This document shows, one piece after another, positions 24,222 to 33,219 of a stretch of 64,000 bases of DNA. A program made the translations under genes and the position numbers. Positions within the stretch are counted from its first letter, which is position 1, and the number at the start of each line of letters is the position of its first letter. Source of the stretch: Paractinoplanes brasiliensis (GTDB taxonomy: Bacteria > Actinomycetota > Actinomycetes > Mycobacteriales > Micromonosporaceae); the NCBI RefSeq assembly GCF_004362215.1, contig NZ_SNWR01000002.1:806001-870000 (forward strand). Reading direction: 5' to 3'. The notes below the pieces were generated by a model. It ran no database searches. It was not told the origin of the DNA and saw only the letters and a list, made by a program, of their open reading frames with translations.

Positions 24222-25838
24222 TCATAGTTGCCCATCAATGGCTCGTGCGGCCTGGCGGCCCGAGAACAGGCAACCGCCCAGGAAGGTGCCCTCCAGCGCG
24301 CGGTACCCGTGCATCCCGCCGCCTCCGAAACCGGCGGCCTCCCCGGCGGCGTACAGGCCGGGGACGGGCGTGCCGGAAGCGTCGAGCACCCGGGCGTCCA
24401 GGTCGGTGTGCAGGCCACCCAGCGACTTGCGGGTCAGCACGTGCAGGCGTACGGCAATCAACGGCCCTGCAGCCGGGTCGAGCAGACGGTGTGGCGAAAC
24501 CGTGCGCATCAACCGGTCGCCGCGGTAGCCCCGGGCGCTGCGGATGGCCGCGAGCTGCATGTCGCGGCCGAAGTTGTTGTCCAGCTCGCGGTCGCGGGCC
24601 ACGATCGTGCGCCGCACCGAGGCCGGGTCGAGCAGCGGCGCCGGGGTCAGCGCGTTCATGCCCTTGACCAGCTCGTCCAGGTCGCCGGCGACCACGAAGT
24701 CGGCGCCGTTGCGCTTGAACGCCTCCACCGGCGCCGGGGCCCCGCCGCGGACCCGGCCCAGCACCTGCCGCACGCTGCGCCCGGTCAGGTCGGGGTTCTG
24801 CTCCGAGCCGGAGAGCGCGAACTCCTTCTCGATGATCCGCTGGGTCAGCACGAACCAGCTGTGGTCGTGCCCGGTCGTCCGCAGATGAGCGAGTGTTCCC
24901 AGCGTGTCGAACCCGGGGAACAACGGCGTGGGCAGGCGGTTGCCGAGAGCGTCGAGCCACAGCGACGACGGGCCGGGCAGGATCCGGATGCCGTGCCGTT
25001 CCCAGATCGGGTCCCAGTTCTGGATGCCCTCGACGTAGTGCCACATCCGGTCCGGGTTGACGACCGTGCCGCCCGCGTCGGTGGCGATCTGGAGCATGCG
25101 TCCGTCGACGTGTGCCGGCACGCCGCTGATCATGTGTTCCGGGGGCCTTCCCAGACGCGAGGGCCAATTCCGCCGTACGAGGTCAAGGTTGCCCCCGATG
25201 CCACCGGAGGTCACCACGACCGCCTGCGCCGTGAACGAGAAGTCCCCGGCCTCGTCGCGGGAGCTCGCCTCACCGCGGGCGACATCGCTCGGCGCCAGCA
25301 CGCGCCCGGCCACGCCCGTGACCGTGCCGCCGCTGGTGAGCAGCGTGTCGACCCGGTGCCGGAACATGATCTTGACTTGCCCGGAGGAGACGGCGGCCGC
25401 GATGAACGGTTCGAGCACCCCCGGTCCCGTACCCCAGGTGATGTGGAACCGCGGCACCGAGTTGTTCGCCCGCTCGGCCCAGCCCACGATCGGGAAGAGC
25501 TTGATGCCCTTGGACCGGAGCCAGGAGCGTTTCTCGCCGGCCGCCCACTCGACGTAGGCCTGCGCCCACCGCCGGGGCCACTCGTCCTCGGCCCGGTCGA
25601 AACCGGCGTTGTCCAGCCAGTCCTGCCAGGCCAGCTCGTGCGAGTCGCGGATGCCCATGCGCCGCTGCTCGGGCGAGTCGACCAGGAACAGCCCGCCGAA
25701 CGACCAGAACGCCTGCCCGCCCAGGCTCTGTGCGGGTTCCTGGTCGACCAGGATCACCGAGCGCCCGGCCGCGGCCAGCTCGGCGGTGGCGACCAGACCG
25801 GCCAGCCCGGCACCCACCACGATGACGTCGGCGTTCAT
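24222..25838 (-). CDS. FAD-binding dehydrogenase (fumarate reductase / 3-ketosteroid-dehydrogenase-like)
   Basis: A 538-residue flavoprotein. VIVVGAGLAGLVATAELAAAG at residues 4-24 is the FAD Rossmann motif, and GLYAAGEAAGFGGGGMHGYRALEGTFLGG near the C-terminus closes the FAD site (given in two pieces: about residues 490-520). The middle matches the FAD_binding_2 capping domain of fumarate reductase and Delta1-ketosteroid dehydrogenase-like enzymes. It probably introduces or removes a C=C bond or oxidises a C-OH next to a carboxylate. Start overlaps the 2-hydroxyacid dehydrogenase stop (four bases), so they are co-translated. Confidence 0.8.
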   Translation of the reverse strand: MNADVIVVGAGLAGLVATAELAAAGRSVILVDQEPAQSLGGQAFWSFGGLFLVDSPEQRRMGIRDSHELAWQDWLDNAGFDRAEDEWPRRWAQAYVEWAAGEKRSWLRSKGIKLFPIVGWAERANNSVPRFHITWGTGPGVLEPFIAAAVSSGQVKIMFRHRVDTLLTSGGTVTGVAGRVLAPSDVARGEASSRDEAGDFSFTAQAVVVTSGGIGGNLDLVRRNWPSRLGRPPEHMISGVPAHVDGRMLQIATDAGGTVVNPDRMWHYVEGIQNWDPIWERHGIRILPGPSSLWLDALGNRLPTPLFPGFDTLGTLAHLRTTGHDHSWFVLTQRIIEKEFALSGSEQNPDLTGRSVRQVLGRVRGGAPAPVEAFKRNGADFVVAGDLDELVKGMNALTPAPLLDPASVRRTIVARDRELDNNFGRDMQLAAIRSARGYRGDRLMRTVSPHRLLDPAAGPLIAVRLHVLTRKSLGGLHTDLDARVLDASGTPVPGLYAAGEAAGFGGGGMHGYRALEGTFLGGCLFSGRQAARAIDGQL

Positions 25839-26755
25839 GCGATCTCCTCGGGGGTGAGCACGGCGATGCGGTGCTGGGGACGGCCGTCGAGCGCGGCGAC
25901 CAGTTCGCGGGCCCCCAGCACACCGGCGTCGCGGCGGGCTTCGGCGGTCTGGCCGGCCATGTGGGAGTAGACAGTGATGCCGTCGACCCCACGCAGCGGA
26001 CTGCCGGCGGGCAGCGGCTCGACGTCCACCACGTCGAGGGCGGCGCCCGCGATCCGGCCCGAGCGCACGGCGTCGACCAGGGCGGCGGAGTCCACGATCG
26101 GCCCGCGCGCGGTGTTGATCAGGTGAGCCGAGGGCTTCATCCTGGCCAGGGCCGAAGCGTCGATCAGGTGGCGGGTTCGTTCGGTGAGCGCCGTGTGCAC
26201 CGAGACGAAGTCGGACTCGCGCAGCAGATTGTCGAGGTCGCCGTCGAGGACGGTCATGCCGAACGCCTCGGCCAGCGGCCGCACCCGTTGCGCCACCGCG
26301 CCGCGGCCGATGATGCCGAGCGTCTTGCCCCGCAGTTCGAACCCGTCGCGGCGCGGCCAGGCTCCGGCGGCCACTCCGGCTGCCAGGCCGACGAGGTCGC
26401 GGGCCTGGGCCAGCATGAGCGCGATCGTGTACTCGGCCACGGCGTTGGCGTTGATGCCGGGCAGGTTGCTGACGCTGATGCCGAGCCGGGCTGCGGCCGC
26501 CACGTCGACCGAGTCGTAACCCACGCCCGTACGGACAATGGCGCGCAACGCGGGCGCGGCGGCGAGCACGTCCGCGCTCATCGGCTCGTTGGCGATCAGC
26601 GCGCCGTCGACGCCGTCCAGCAGCGACACGAGTTCGGCCGCGGTGCGCGAGCCACGTAGCGGGCTGTGCCGGGTCGCGAAGCCCAGCCCGGTCAGATAGG
26701 TGTCCACCTCGTCGCCCGGGCTCAGGTAGTCGGTGGTGATCAGAACGGTCGGCAT
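25835..26755 (-). CDS. D-isomer-specific 2-hydroxyacid dehydrogenase
   Basis: A 306-residue NAD(P)-dependent dehydrogenase. It has an N-terminal substrate domain (RTGVGYDSVDVAAAARLGI), a Rossmann motif GIIGRGAVAQR and catalytic Arg in NTARGPIVD, Glu in DVVDVEPLP and His in YSHMAGQT. It should interconvert a 2-keto acid and a D-2-hydroxy acid; the specificity (phosphoglycerate, glyoxylate, lactate or other) is not readable. Second gene of the minus-strand operon after the MFS transporter, and overlapping the FAD dehydrogenase start, so its product is probably a pathway partner. Confidence 0.85.
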   Translation of the reverse strand: MPTVLITTDYLSPGDEVDTYLTGLGFATRHSPLRGSRTAAELVSLLDGVDGALIANEPMSADVLAAAPALRAIVRTGVGYDSVDVAAAARLGISVSNLPGINANAVAEYTIALMLAQARDLVGLAAGVAAGAWPRRDGFELRGKTLGIIGRGAVAQRVRPLAEAFGMTVLDGDLDNLLRESDFVSVHTALTERTRHLIDASALARMKPSAHLINTARGPIVDSAALVDAVRSGRIAGAALDVVDVEPLPAGSPLRGVDGITVYSHMAGQTAEARRDAGVLGARELVAALDGRPQHRIAVLTPEEIA

Positions 26756-26863
26756 CGGAGACCCTTCGTCAGAGATGTGCCGGGGTGCGATTCGGAAGGT
26801 CGGGGCGCGGGGAGAGGCGCGGGTGCGGGTGGCCGGGGCTCCGGGGGCGCGGGATGCTCGGGG

Positions 26864-28120
26864 TCATTTGAGGATCGGGGTGTCGGCGCGGCGTTGCAGG
26901 CGGCCCAGCAGCGCCACCACCAGGACGGCCAGCACGGCCAGGACGGCGATGTCCAGCAGCATGGTGTTCCAGCCGATCAGGTCGACCGCGCCGCCGATCA
27001 GGGCCGGGCCGCCGAAGCCGCCGAGGTACCAGGTGACCGCGTACAGGCCGGTGTAGGTGCCCAGCACCCGGCTCGAGGGGGCCAGGTTCCACAGCACCAC
27101 GGCCGCGTTGATCAGGAAGCCGGCCGCTCCGACCGCGGCCACGCAGAAGACGATGACCGTGGCGGTGGCGGTCTGCACCATCGACCCGGCCGCCATGGCC
27201 GCCGCGAACACGATCATGCCGACGCCCATGGTCTTGAGACGGCCGAAGCGCTCGGCCAGCAACGCGGCCGGATAGGCGGCGATCACGTACGCGATGCCGC
27301 TGGGCAGCGTCAGCCCGCCGGCCTCGCCCCTGGTCAGGCCGAGCGCTTCCATCCCGTACGGGGTGATCAAGGATCTGGAGGCGAACCACGCCCCGCCGAA
27401 CAGCATGACCGTGAGCAGCAGGAGCAGGCGGCGACGGTCGCGATCGGTGACGAGGTCGGTGACGACCGCACGGAACGGCACGTGGGCGTGAGCGGCCGCC
27501 GCGGCGCGGTAGCCGGGCGACTCGCTGTCCCGGATCTTCGCCACGATCACGCCGGTGACCAGCAGCAGGATCACGGCGGGGATGGCGAACGCGGCGTGCG
27601 GGTGGTCGTCGACCACGAGCAGGCTGATCAGGGACGCCACGATGATGGTCAGCGCGGCGGCGATCTTCACGACGGCGTTGGTGCGGCTCCGGCGCTCGGG
27701 CGGGATGAAGTCGGGGACCAGCGACTCGGCGAGCGGGCGCATGGTGTTGGCGACGAGCGCGTAGCCGACCATCACGGCGATCAGCATGGCCGCCGAGGTG
27801 GTCCAGGGCAGGAAGACGAAGAGGATCGCGGCGATCGGCATGCCCACCGCGAGGTACGGGATGCGCCGGCCCCAGCGGGTGCGGGTGTTGTCGGAGCGGT
27901 TGCCGATCCAGGGCTGGATGAAGATCCCGAGCAGGTTGTCCATGCCCATCAGGGCGCCGACCAGGGCCGCGCTGGCCACGTGTTCGCGCAGCAGGACGGG
28001 CACCTGGTTGTCGTAGAAGTTCCACGTCGACTCCTGCGCGAACAGCGTCAGCGCGATGAAGAACGTGATCTTGCGGTAGGAGGGGTTCGCCGCGACGTCG
28101 CGGGTTTTCATTTCGGCCAT
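26864..28120 (-). CDS. MFS transporter (SLC45/GPH-like symporter)
   Basis: A 418-residue membrane protein with about twelve spans. The first half contains FAQESTWNFYDNQVPVLL and NRSDNTRTRWGRRIPY, the conserved loop of sugar:cation-type (GPH/SLC45-like) MFS symporters. It is the first gene of the catabolic operon, so it most likely imports the pathway substrate. GGAGGCGAC gives a strong ribosome site. Its promoter lies at 28144-28172 with an operator palindrome between -35 and -10. Confidence 0.8.
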   Translation of the reverse strand: MAEMKTRDVAANPSYRKITFFIALTLFAQESTWNFYDNQVPVLLREHVASAALVGALMGMDNLLGIFIQPWIGNRSDNTRTRWGRRIPYLAVGMPIAAILFVFLPWTTSAAMLIAVMVGYALVANTMRPLAESLVPDFIPPERRSRTNAVVKIAAALTIIVASLISLLVVDDHPHAAFAIPAVILLLVTGVIVAKIRDSESPGYRAAAAAHAHVPFRAVVTDLVTDRDRRRLLLLLTVMLFGGAWFASRSLITPYGMEALGLTRGEAGGLTLPSGIAYVIAAYPAALLAERFGRLKTMGVGMIVFAAAMAAGSMVQTATATVIVFCVAAVGAAGFLINAAVVLWNLAPSSRVLGTYTGLYAVTWYLGGFGGPALIGGAVDLIGWNTMLLDIAVLAVLAVLVVALLGRLQRRADTPILK

Positions 28121-28143
28121 GTCGCCTCCATGTGTCCGCGGTC

Positions 28144-28172
28144 ACGTTAATTTGCTGTAGCAAACACGTCAA
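28144..28172 (-). promoter_or_regulatory. Promoter of the catabolic operon with operator in the spacer
   Basis: Reading the minus strand: -35 TTGACG (28172-28167), a 17-base spacer and -10 TAACGT (28149-28144). The spacer contains the perfect palindrome TTTGCT-AC-AGCAAA (28151-28164). This is a classic repressor position. The divergent GntR-family gene starts 54 bases away and is the obvious candidate for the repressor. Confidence 0.7.
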
Positions 28173-28204
28173 CAGTTGCATCGCATTTTGACAACAGCAT
28201 GCAC

Positions 28205-28210
28205 TAGAGT
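28205..28210 (+). promoter_or_regulatory. -10 element of a leaderless promoter for the GntR gene
   Basis: TAGAGT ends seven bases before the ATG at 28218; no ribosome site is present. Confidence 0.45.
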
Positions 28211-28217
28211 TCCCGGC

Positions 28218-28907
28218 ATGACAGCTACGGAGACGCTCGCCGATCAGGCGTACCGTCAGGTCCGCACCGCCATCGCCACCGGCGAGCTCGCGCCGGGGGA
28301 AAAGGTCACCGAGCGCGGCATGGCCGAGCGGCTTGCGATCAGCCCCACCCCCGTACGGGAAGCTCTTCGCCGTCTGGAACTCGACGGCCTGATCGAGCGG
28401 ATCGGCCCGCGCACGGTGCTGGTCGCCGCGATCCGTGACGCCGCGATCGACGACCTGGCCGAGGTCGAGGTCGGCCTGCGGGGCCTGGTCGCCCGGTTCG
28501 CCGCGCGGCACGCCACCGCCGAGCAGCTCGACACCCTCGACGCTATCCTCGACCGGGCCGACGACCTGCTGATTCTCGCCAAGGAGCGGCGCCGGCAGCA
28601 GCAGCCGGCCGACCGTCACCTGGCCGAGCTGCTCGACACGATGCAGGAGTTCAACGACACCGTGAGCGCCTGCGCGCACAACCCGGTGCTCGTGCGCATG
28701 CTGGAACAGAGCCGCGTCTTCAGCCGTCCCCGCCGCCGCGAGCTCCTGCTGCGCCGGGTGGCCGAGGACGATACGTTCGGGATGGAGCGCTACACCAGTC
28801 ACCGCGCCCTGGTCCGCGCCCTGCGCGCCGGTGACTCGGCCACCGCCGAACGGCTCGCCATCTCCGACGCGCAGGGCGGGCTCGCCGCGCTGAGGGAGGC
28901 GCCGTGA
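28218..28907 (+). CDS. GntR-family (FadR subfamily) transcriptional regulator
   Basis: A 229-residue protein. Residues about 8-70 form a GntR winged helix (LADQAYRQVRTAI, GEKVTERGMAERLAISPTPVREALRRLELDGLI) and the rest a helical FCD effector domain with conserved acidic and histidine residues for a metal and carboxylate ligand. FadR-type members usually repress catabolic genes and are released by a pathway acid. It is divergent from the MFS-led operon with a palindrome in that promoter, and overlaps the following dehydrogenase (GTGA). It probably controls both directions. Confidence 0.9.
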   Translation: MTATETLADQAYRQVRTAIATGELAPGEKVTERGMAERLAISPTPVREALRRLELDGLIERIGPRTVLVAAIRDAAIDDLAEVEVGLRGLVARFAARHATAEQLDTLDAILDRADDLLILAKERRRQQQPADRHLAELLDTMQEFNDTVSACAHNPVLVRMLEQSRVFSRPRRRELLLRRVAEDDTFGMERYTSHRALVRALRAGDSATAERLAISDAQGGLAALREAP

Positions 28908-29986
28908 CCACCCATCGCATCGCCGTCATCCCGGGCGACGGCATCGGCCGCGAGGTCGTGCCGGCCGGCCTCACCGCGCTCGAGGCCACCGCCGCCCGGT
29001 TCGGCATCGACCTGCGGTTCGACACCTTCGACTTCGCCAGCGCCGGCTACTGGCAGCGGCACGGCACGATGCTGCCGCCCGACTGGGAGCCGACACTGCG
29101 CGCGTACGACGCCATCTTCTTCGGCGCGGTCGGCTGGCCCGAGGTGGTGCCCGACCACATCTCGCTGTGGGGCAGCCTGCTGCAGTTCCGCCGCACCTTC
29201 GACCAGTACGTCAACCTGCGCCCCTGCCGGCTCATGCCCGGAGTCCGCAGCCCGCTGGCCGGCCGCGAACCCGGCGACATCGACTTCGTCGTCGTGCGTG
29301 AGAACACCGAGGGCGAGTACTCCAGCATCGGCGGCCGGATCTTCTCCGGCACCGAGCGCGAAACCGTGCTGCAGGAGACGGTGATGACCCGCGTCGGCGT
29401 CGACCGGGTGCTGCGGTTCGCCTTCGAGCAGGCGGCCCGCCGTCCCAAGCGGCACCTGACCTCAGCCACCAAGAGCAACGGCATCTCGATCTCCATGCCC
29501 TACTGGGACGAGCGCGTCGCCGCGATGACGGAGCAATTCCCCGCCGTACGGGTGGACAAGTTCCACATCGACGCGCTGGCGGCCCAGTTCGTGCTGCACC
29601 CCGAGTGGTTCGACGTCGTGGTGGCGAGCAACCTGTTCGGCGACATCCTGTCCGACCTGGGCCCGGCCTGCACCGGCACGCTCGGCATCGCCCCCAGCGC
29701 GAACATCAACCCCGGCCGCGAGCACCCCAGCCTGTTCGAGCCGGTGCACGGCTCCGCCCCGGACATCGCCGGCCAGGGCATCGCCAACCCGGTGGGCCAG
29801 ATCTGGTGCGGCTCGATGATGCTCGACCACCTGGGCCACCCCGAGGCGGCGGCGCATCTGCTCGGAGCGATCGAGGACGTCCTCGCGTACGGGCCGTCCG
29901 AGGCGCCGCTCACGCCCGACCTGCACGGCAAGGGCACGACGGCCGAGCTGGGCGAGGCCATCGCCGCCCGCGTCCGCGAGCGCTGA
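28904..29986 (+). CDS. Tartrate/D-malate/isopropylmalate-type decarboxylating dehydrogenase
   Basis: A 360-residue enzyme of the isocitrate/isopropylmalate dehydrogenase family: IPGDGIGREV at the N-terminus, RENTEGEYSSIGG for substrate and NAD binding, the metal-binding SNLFGDILSDLG and the C-terminal GTLGIAPSANINPG. The shape and the FVVVRENTEGEYS segment fit the tartrate dehydrogenase/D-malate dehydrogenase (decarboxylating) subgroup better than LeuB. It is co-transcribed with the GntR gene by start/stop overlap, so it likely performs an oxidative decarboxylation in the same pathway as the divergent operon. Substrate not proven. Confidence 0.85.
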   Translation: MTTHRIAVIPGDGIGREVVPAGLTALEATAARFGIDLRFDTFDFASAGYWQRHGTMLPPDWEPTLRAYDAIFFGAVGWPEVVPDHISLWGSLLQFRRTFDQYVNLRPCRLMPGVRSPLAGREPGDIDFVVVRENTEGEYSSIGGRIFSGTERETVLQETVMTRVGVDRVLRFAFEQAARRPKRHLTSATKSNGISISMPYWDERVAAMTEQFPAVRVDKFHIDALAAQFVLHPEWFDVVVASNLFGDILSDLGPACTGTLGIAPSANINPGREHPSLFEPVHGSAPDIAGQGIANPVGQIWCGSMMLDHLGHPEAAAHLLGAIEDVLAYGPSEAPLTPDLHGKGTTAELGEAIAARVRER

Positions 29987-29994
29987 GCATCCCG

Positions 29995-31191
29995 TCACGC
30001 GGCGGCCTGGGCCGGGACCCGCGCCTCGCGCACCGGGCGGATGGCGTACAGCTGCTCGAACGCGGCCACCGTGCGCACCTCGTCGTGCTGCTCGGCGACG
30101 GCGCGGGCCCGCCGGCCCATCTTGCCGGCCAGTTCCGGGTTGCACAGCAGCGTGGTCAGGCGGCCGGCAAGCGCGTCGTGGTCGCCGGGCGGGAACAGGT
30201 AGCCGGTCTCGTCGTCGGCCACGAGGTGCGGCAGCGCCGCGGCGTCGGCCCCGACCACCGGCCGTCCGACGGCCATCGCCTCCAGCGTGACCAGGCTCTG
30301 CAGCTCGGCGGTGCCGGCGTTGACGAAGACCGACGTGACCGCGTACGCGGAAGGAAGGTCCTCGTCGGGCACGAAACCGGTGAACGTCACGTGCTCGGCG
30401 ACCTTCAGCTCCCCGGCCAGGCGGGTCAGCTTTCCCCGCTCGGCGCCGGCGCCCACGATCAGCAGATGGGCGTCGAGGCTGCGGCGCACGGCCCCGAACG
30501 CGCGGAGCACCACGTCGAGGTTCTTCTCGGCGTCCAGCCGGCCCACGAACGTGATGACCGGCTTGTCAGGGACGCCGTAGCGCAGGCGGAACCCGGCGGA
30601 CGGGTGCCGCTCACGGAACCGGGTCAGGTCGATGCCGTTGGACAGCGGGAGGACCGGGCCCGGCACCCCGGCCACGGTGGCCAGCGCGGCGGCGTACGGG
30701 GTCGGGGCCGTGACGATGTCGGCCCGGGTGAACACGCGGGCCGCGTCGCGCCACGCCCAGTCGTGCGCGGCGGACCGCCCGCTCGCGCCGATCGGCAGAT
30801 AATGGATCAGGTTCTCGGGCATGAAGTGGTTGGTCGCCACGACCAGGATGCCGCGCTCGGACGCCGCGTCGATCAGCGCGCGGCACAGCGGGAAGTGGCT
30901 CTGCACGTGCACGACGTCCGGCTTGACCTCGTCGAGGATCCGCCGCGCCTGGGCCCGCAGGCCGACCGGCGGGCAGAACCGGAAACCGGGGTGGCCCGGC
31001 ACGGCCAGCGACCGTACCCGGTGCTCGACGATGCCGTCCCGGCTCATCGCGGTGAAGCTGCGCGAGGTGGTCGACGGGGCGGCGACGTGCACCTCGTGCC
31101 GGGCGGTGAGCGCCACGGCCAGCCGCTGGGCGAAGTACGACGCTCCGTTGACGTGGGGCGCGTAGGTGTCGGCGCCGATGAGGATGCGCAT
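29995..31191 (-). CDS. GT4 glycosyltransferase (GDP-mannose-dependent type)
   Basis: A 398-residue GT-B enzyme. The N-terminus MRILIGADTYAPHVNGASYF is typical of the group including PimC/MgtA-like mannosyltransferases and sulfoquinovosyl or diacylglycerol transferases. The donor site has ITFVGRLDAEKNLDVVL and the catalytic NAGTAELQSLVTLEAMAVGRPVV (two pieces). It is membrane-associated by analogy. The ATG at 31191 has GGAAGG nine bases upstream. It converges on the dehydrogenase gene with an eight-base gap and is divergent from the two-component system. Confidence 0.85.
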   Translation of the reverse strand: MRILIGADTYAPHVNGASYFAQRLAVALTARHEVHVAAPSTTSRSFTAMSRDGIVEHRVRSLAVPGHPGFRFCPPVGLRAQARRILDEVKPDVVHVQSHFPLCRALIDAASERGILVVATNHFMPENLIHYLPIGASGRSAAHDWAWRDAARVFTRADIVTAPTPYAAALATVAGVPGPVLPLSNGIDLTRFRERHPSAGFRLRYGVPDKPVITFVGRLDAEKNLDVVLRAFGAVRRSLDAHLLIVGAGAERGKLTRLAGELKVAEHVTFTGFVPDEDLPSAYAVTSVFVNAGTAELQSLVTLEAMAVGRPVVGADAAALPHLVADDETGYLFPPGDHDALAGRLTTLLCNPELAGKMGRRARAVAEQHDEVRTVAAFEQLYAIRPVREARVPAQAAA

Positions 31192-31351
31192 GAGCAGTGC
31201 CTTCCGTGAGGGGTCCTGGCGTCTTGCGATGCCGAGAACGATCCGGGGAAGGTGGCGCACCGGGCGTCCGTCCGCGGAGCGGTTCCGGGTAGCTCCGTGG
31301 TAGGGGGTGGGATGGCTCGCCGGCGGGACGCCAAACGCAAGATCGAATGGG

Positions 31352-31357
31352 TAACGT
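31352..31357 (+). promoter_or_regulatory. -10 element of a leaderless promoter
   Basis: TAACGT ends six bases before the GTG at 31364 of the sensor kinase gene. Confidence 0.5.
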
Positions 31358-31363
31358 CGCGTC

Positions 31364-32566
31364 GTGGACATGGTGCGGGCACAACCGGTACGGCGGACGC
31401 GGACGCTGATCGTGGGCGCAGTCGCCGGCTTCCTGCTGGTTGTCACTTCGCTGCTGATGACCTCGCACTACGAGGTCCCGCTGCTGGTCTCGTACGCGGC
31501 GGCCACCGCCCAGTGCGCCGCGCTGCCGCTGGCCCTGCGGCAACCCTGGCCCGCCCTGGCCCTGCAGCTGGCCGGCGTGAGCACGTTCGCCTGGGTGCAG
31601 CCGCCGGGCGAGGGGCTGTGGCCGCTGCCGTTCCCGGTGATGGTCCTGCTGCTCGCGCACATCGGCCTGATCGGGGCGACCCGGCCCTGGCGCGACGCCG
31701 TGATCACCTGGTGGGCCAGCGCGCTCGTCTGCATCGTGCTGGTGCTGGCCGACCCCCGCGACCGCACACTCGACGACGGCGACGGCTCGCTGATCCTGTA
31801 CGCGACCACGTCCGTGCTCGTGCTCTTCGGCATGATCGCCTGGAACCAGCGGGACGCGGCGCGCCGCCAGCTGGCCGAGGCCAAGCGGGACGTGGAGCTC
31901 GAGCAGGCGCAGCGGGCCCTGGTCGAGGAACGCAACCGCATCGCCCGGGAGCTGCACGACGTGGTCGCGCACAGCATGTCGGTCATCCACATGCAGGCCA
32001 CCTCGGCGGCGTACCGGATCAAGAACCTGGACCCGGAGGCGCAGGCCGAGTTCGGCCGCATCGCCGCCGGCACCCGCGGGGCGCTGCGCGAGATGCGGCA
32101 ACTGCTGGCCCTGCTGCGCGACGAGGACGCCGAGAGCGAGCTGGCCCCGATGCCCGACCTGGAACACCTGGAGGAGCTGGCCGGCTCGGCCCGGCGCGGC
32201 GGCATCCCCGTCGAGCTCGACGTCTCGGGCGATCTGTCGGCTGCCGGCCTGCCCGACACGGTGGGCCTGGCCGCTTACCGGATCGTGCAGGAGTCGCTGA
32301 GCAACGTCGTGCGGCACGCCCCGGGCGCGCCGACCCGGGTCACCGTGACGGTCGGCGAGGGCGCGCTGGCGGTGGTCGTCGAGAACGACCTGCCCACGCA
32401 GGCGCCGCGGCCCATCGAGGACGGGCACGGGGCCAGTCACGGCCTGGTCGGCATGCGCGAGCGGGCCCGGCTCGCGGGCGGGTCGGTCACAACCGGGGCC
32501 CGTCCCGAGGGCGGCTACCGCGTCGCCGCCGAGTTTCCCCTGACCCTCGAGGAAGGCGCCGCATGA
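31364..32566 (+). CDS. Sensor histidine kinase (NarL-type, HisKA_3)
   Basis: A 400-residue kinase with five or six N-terminal membrane spans and almost no extracytoplasmic loop (about residues 13-155). A coiled stretch follows, then the phosphoacceptor motif ERNRIARELHDVVAHSMSVI and a HATPase_c domain (AAYRIVQESLSNVVRHA, then GHGASHGLVGMRERARLAGG). Lack of a sensor domain suggests that it reads a membrane signal such as envelope stress. GTG start, leaderless geometry. Its stop overlaps the response regulator start (ATGA). Confidence 0.9.
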   Translation: MDMVRAQPVRRTRTLIVGAVAGFLLVVTSLLMTSHYEVPLLVSYAAATAQCAALPLALRQPWPALALQLAGVSTFAWVQPPGEGLWPLPFPVMVLLLAHIGLIGATRPWRDAVITWWASALVCIVLVLADPRDRTLDDGDGSLILYATTSVLVLFGMIAWNQRDAARRQLAEAKRDVELEQAQRALVEERNRIARELHDVVAHSMSVIHMQATSAAYRIKNLDPEAQAEFGRIAAGTRGALREMRQLLALLRDEDAESELAPMPDLEHLEELAGSARRGGIPVELDVSGDLSAAGLPDTVGLAAYRIVQESLSNVVRHAPGAPTRVTVTVGEGALAVVVENDLPTQAPRPIEDGHGASHGLVGMRERARLAGGSVTTGARPEGGYRVAAEFPLTLEEGAA

Positions 32567-33219
32567 TCCGGGTTCTTGTCGTGGACGACCAGCCGATGAT
32601 CCGAGCCGGGATCCACGCGATCCTCGACTCGCAGCCAGACCTGTCGGTGGTCGGCGAGGCCGAGAACGGGCGGGTGGCGATCGAGCGCACCCGCAGCCTG
32701 CGGCCCGACGTGGTGCTGATGGACGTGCGCATGCCCGAGCTCGACGGCCTGGCCGCGACCCGCGAGATCCTGTCCGGCGGTGGTCACACCCCGCGGGTGC
32801 TGATGCTGACCACGTTCGACATCGACGACTACGTCTACGAGGCGTTGCGGGCCGGGGCGAGCGGGTTCCTGCTCAAGGACAGCGACCCCGAGGAGCTGAT
32901 GCGCGCGGTCCGGGTCGTGTCGAACAGCGAGTCGCTGCTGTCCCCGCGGATCACCCGGCGGCTGATCGAGAACTTCGTCGACACCCAGCCCACGGCCCCC
33001 TCGACGGCCCTGAACGCGCTGACCGACCGGGAACGCGAGGTGCTGCGGCACGTGGCGATGGGCATGAGCAACGCCGAGATCGCCAAGGAGCTGTTCATCG
33101 CCGAGCAGACCATCAAGACCCACGTGAGCCGGATACTGCACAAGCTCAAGCTGCGCGACCGCGTGCACGCCGTGGTCTTCGGTTACGAGAACGGCCTGGT
33201 CAGTCCGGGTCGTCGGTGA
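32563..33219 (+). CDS. NarL/FixJ-family response regulator
   Basis: A 218-residue regulator with a receiver domain (RVLVVDDQPMIR, phosphoacceptor Asp54 in VVLMDVRMPELDG, LLKDSDPEELMRAV) and a C-terminal LuxR-type helix-turn-helix (about residues 150-210: LTDREREVLRHVAMGMSNAEI and TIKTHVSRILHKL). Partner of the preceding kinase by overlap. Its 3' end overlaps the convergent orphan gene by 20 bases. Confidence 0.9.
   Translation: MIRVLVVDDQPMIRAGIHAILDSQPDLSVVGEAENGRVAIERTRSLRPDVVLMDVRMPELDGLAATREILSGGGHTPRVLMLTTFDIDDYVYEALRAGASGFLLKDSDPEELMRAVRVVSNSESLLSPRITRRLIENFVDTQPTAPSTALNALTDREREVLRHVAMGMSNAEIAKELFIAEQTIKTHVSRILHKLKLRDRVHAVVFGYENGLVSPGRR

Noticed and set aside
22456..29986. Interpretation as acyclic terpene (citronellol/geraniol) degradation because of AtuA
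   Set aside because: The required geranyl-CoA carboxylase, acyl-CoA ligase and hydratase genes are absent; AtuA-family membership alone is not enough.
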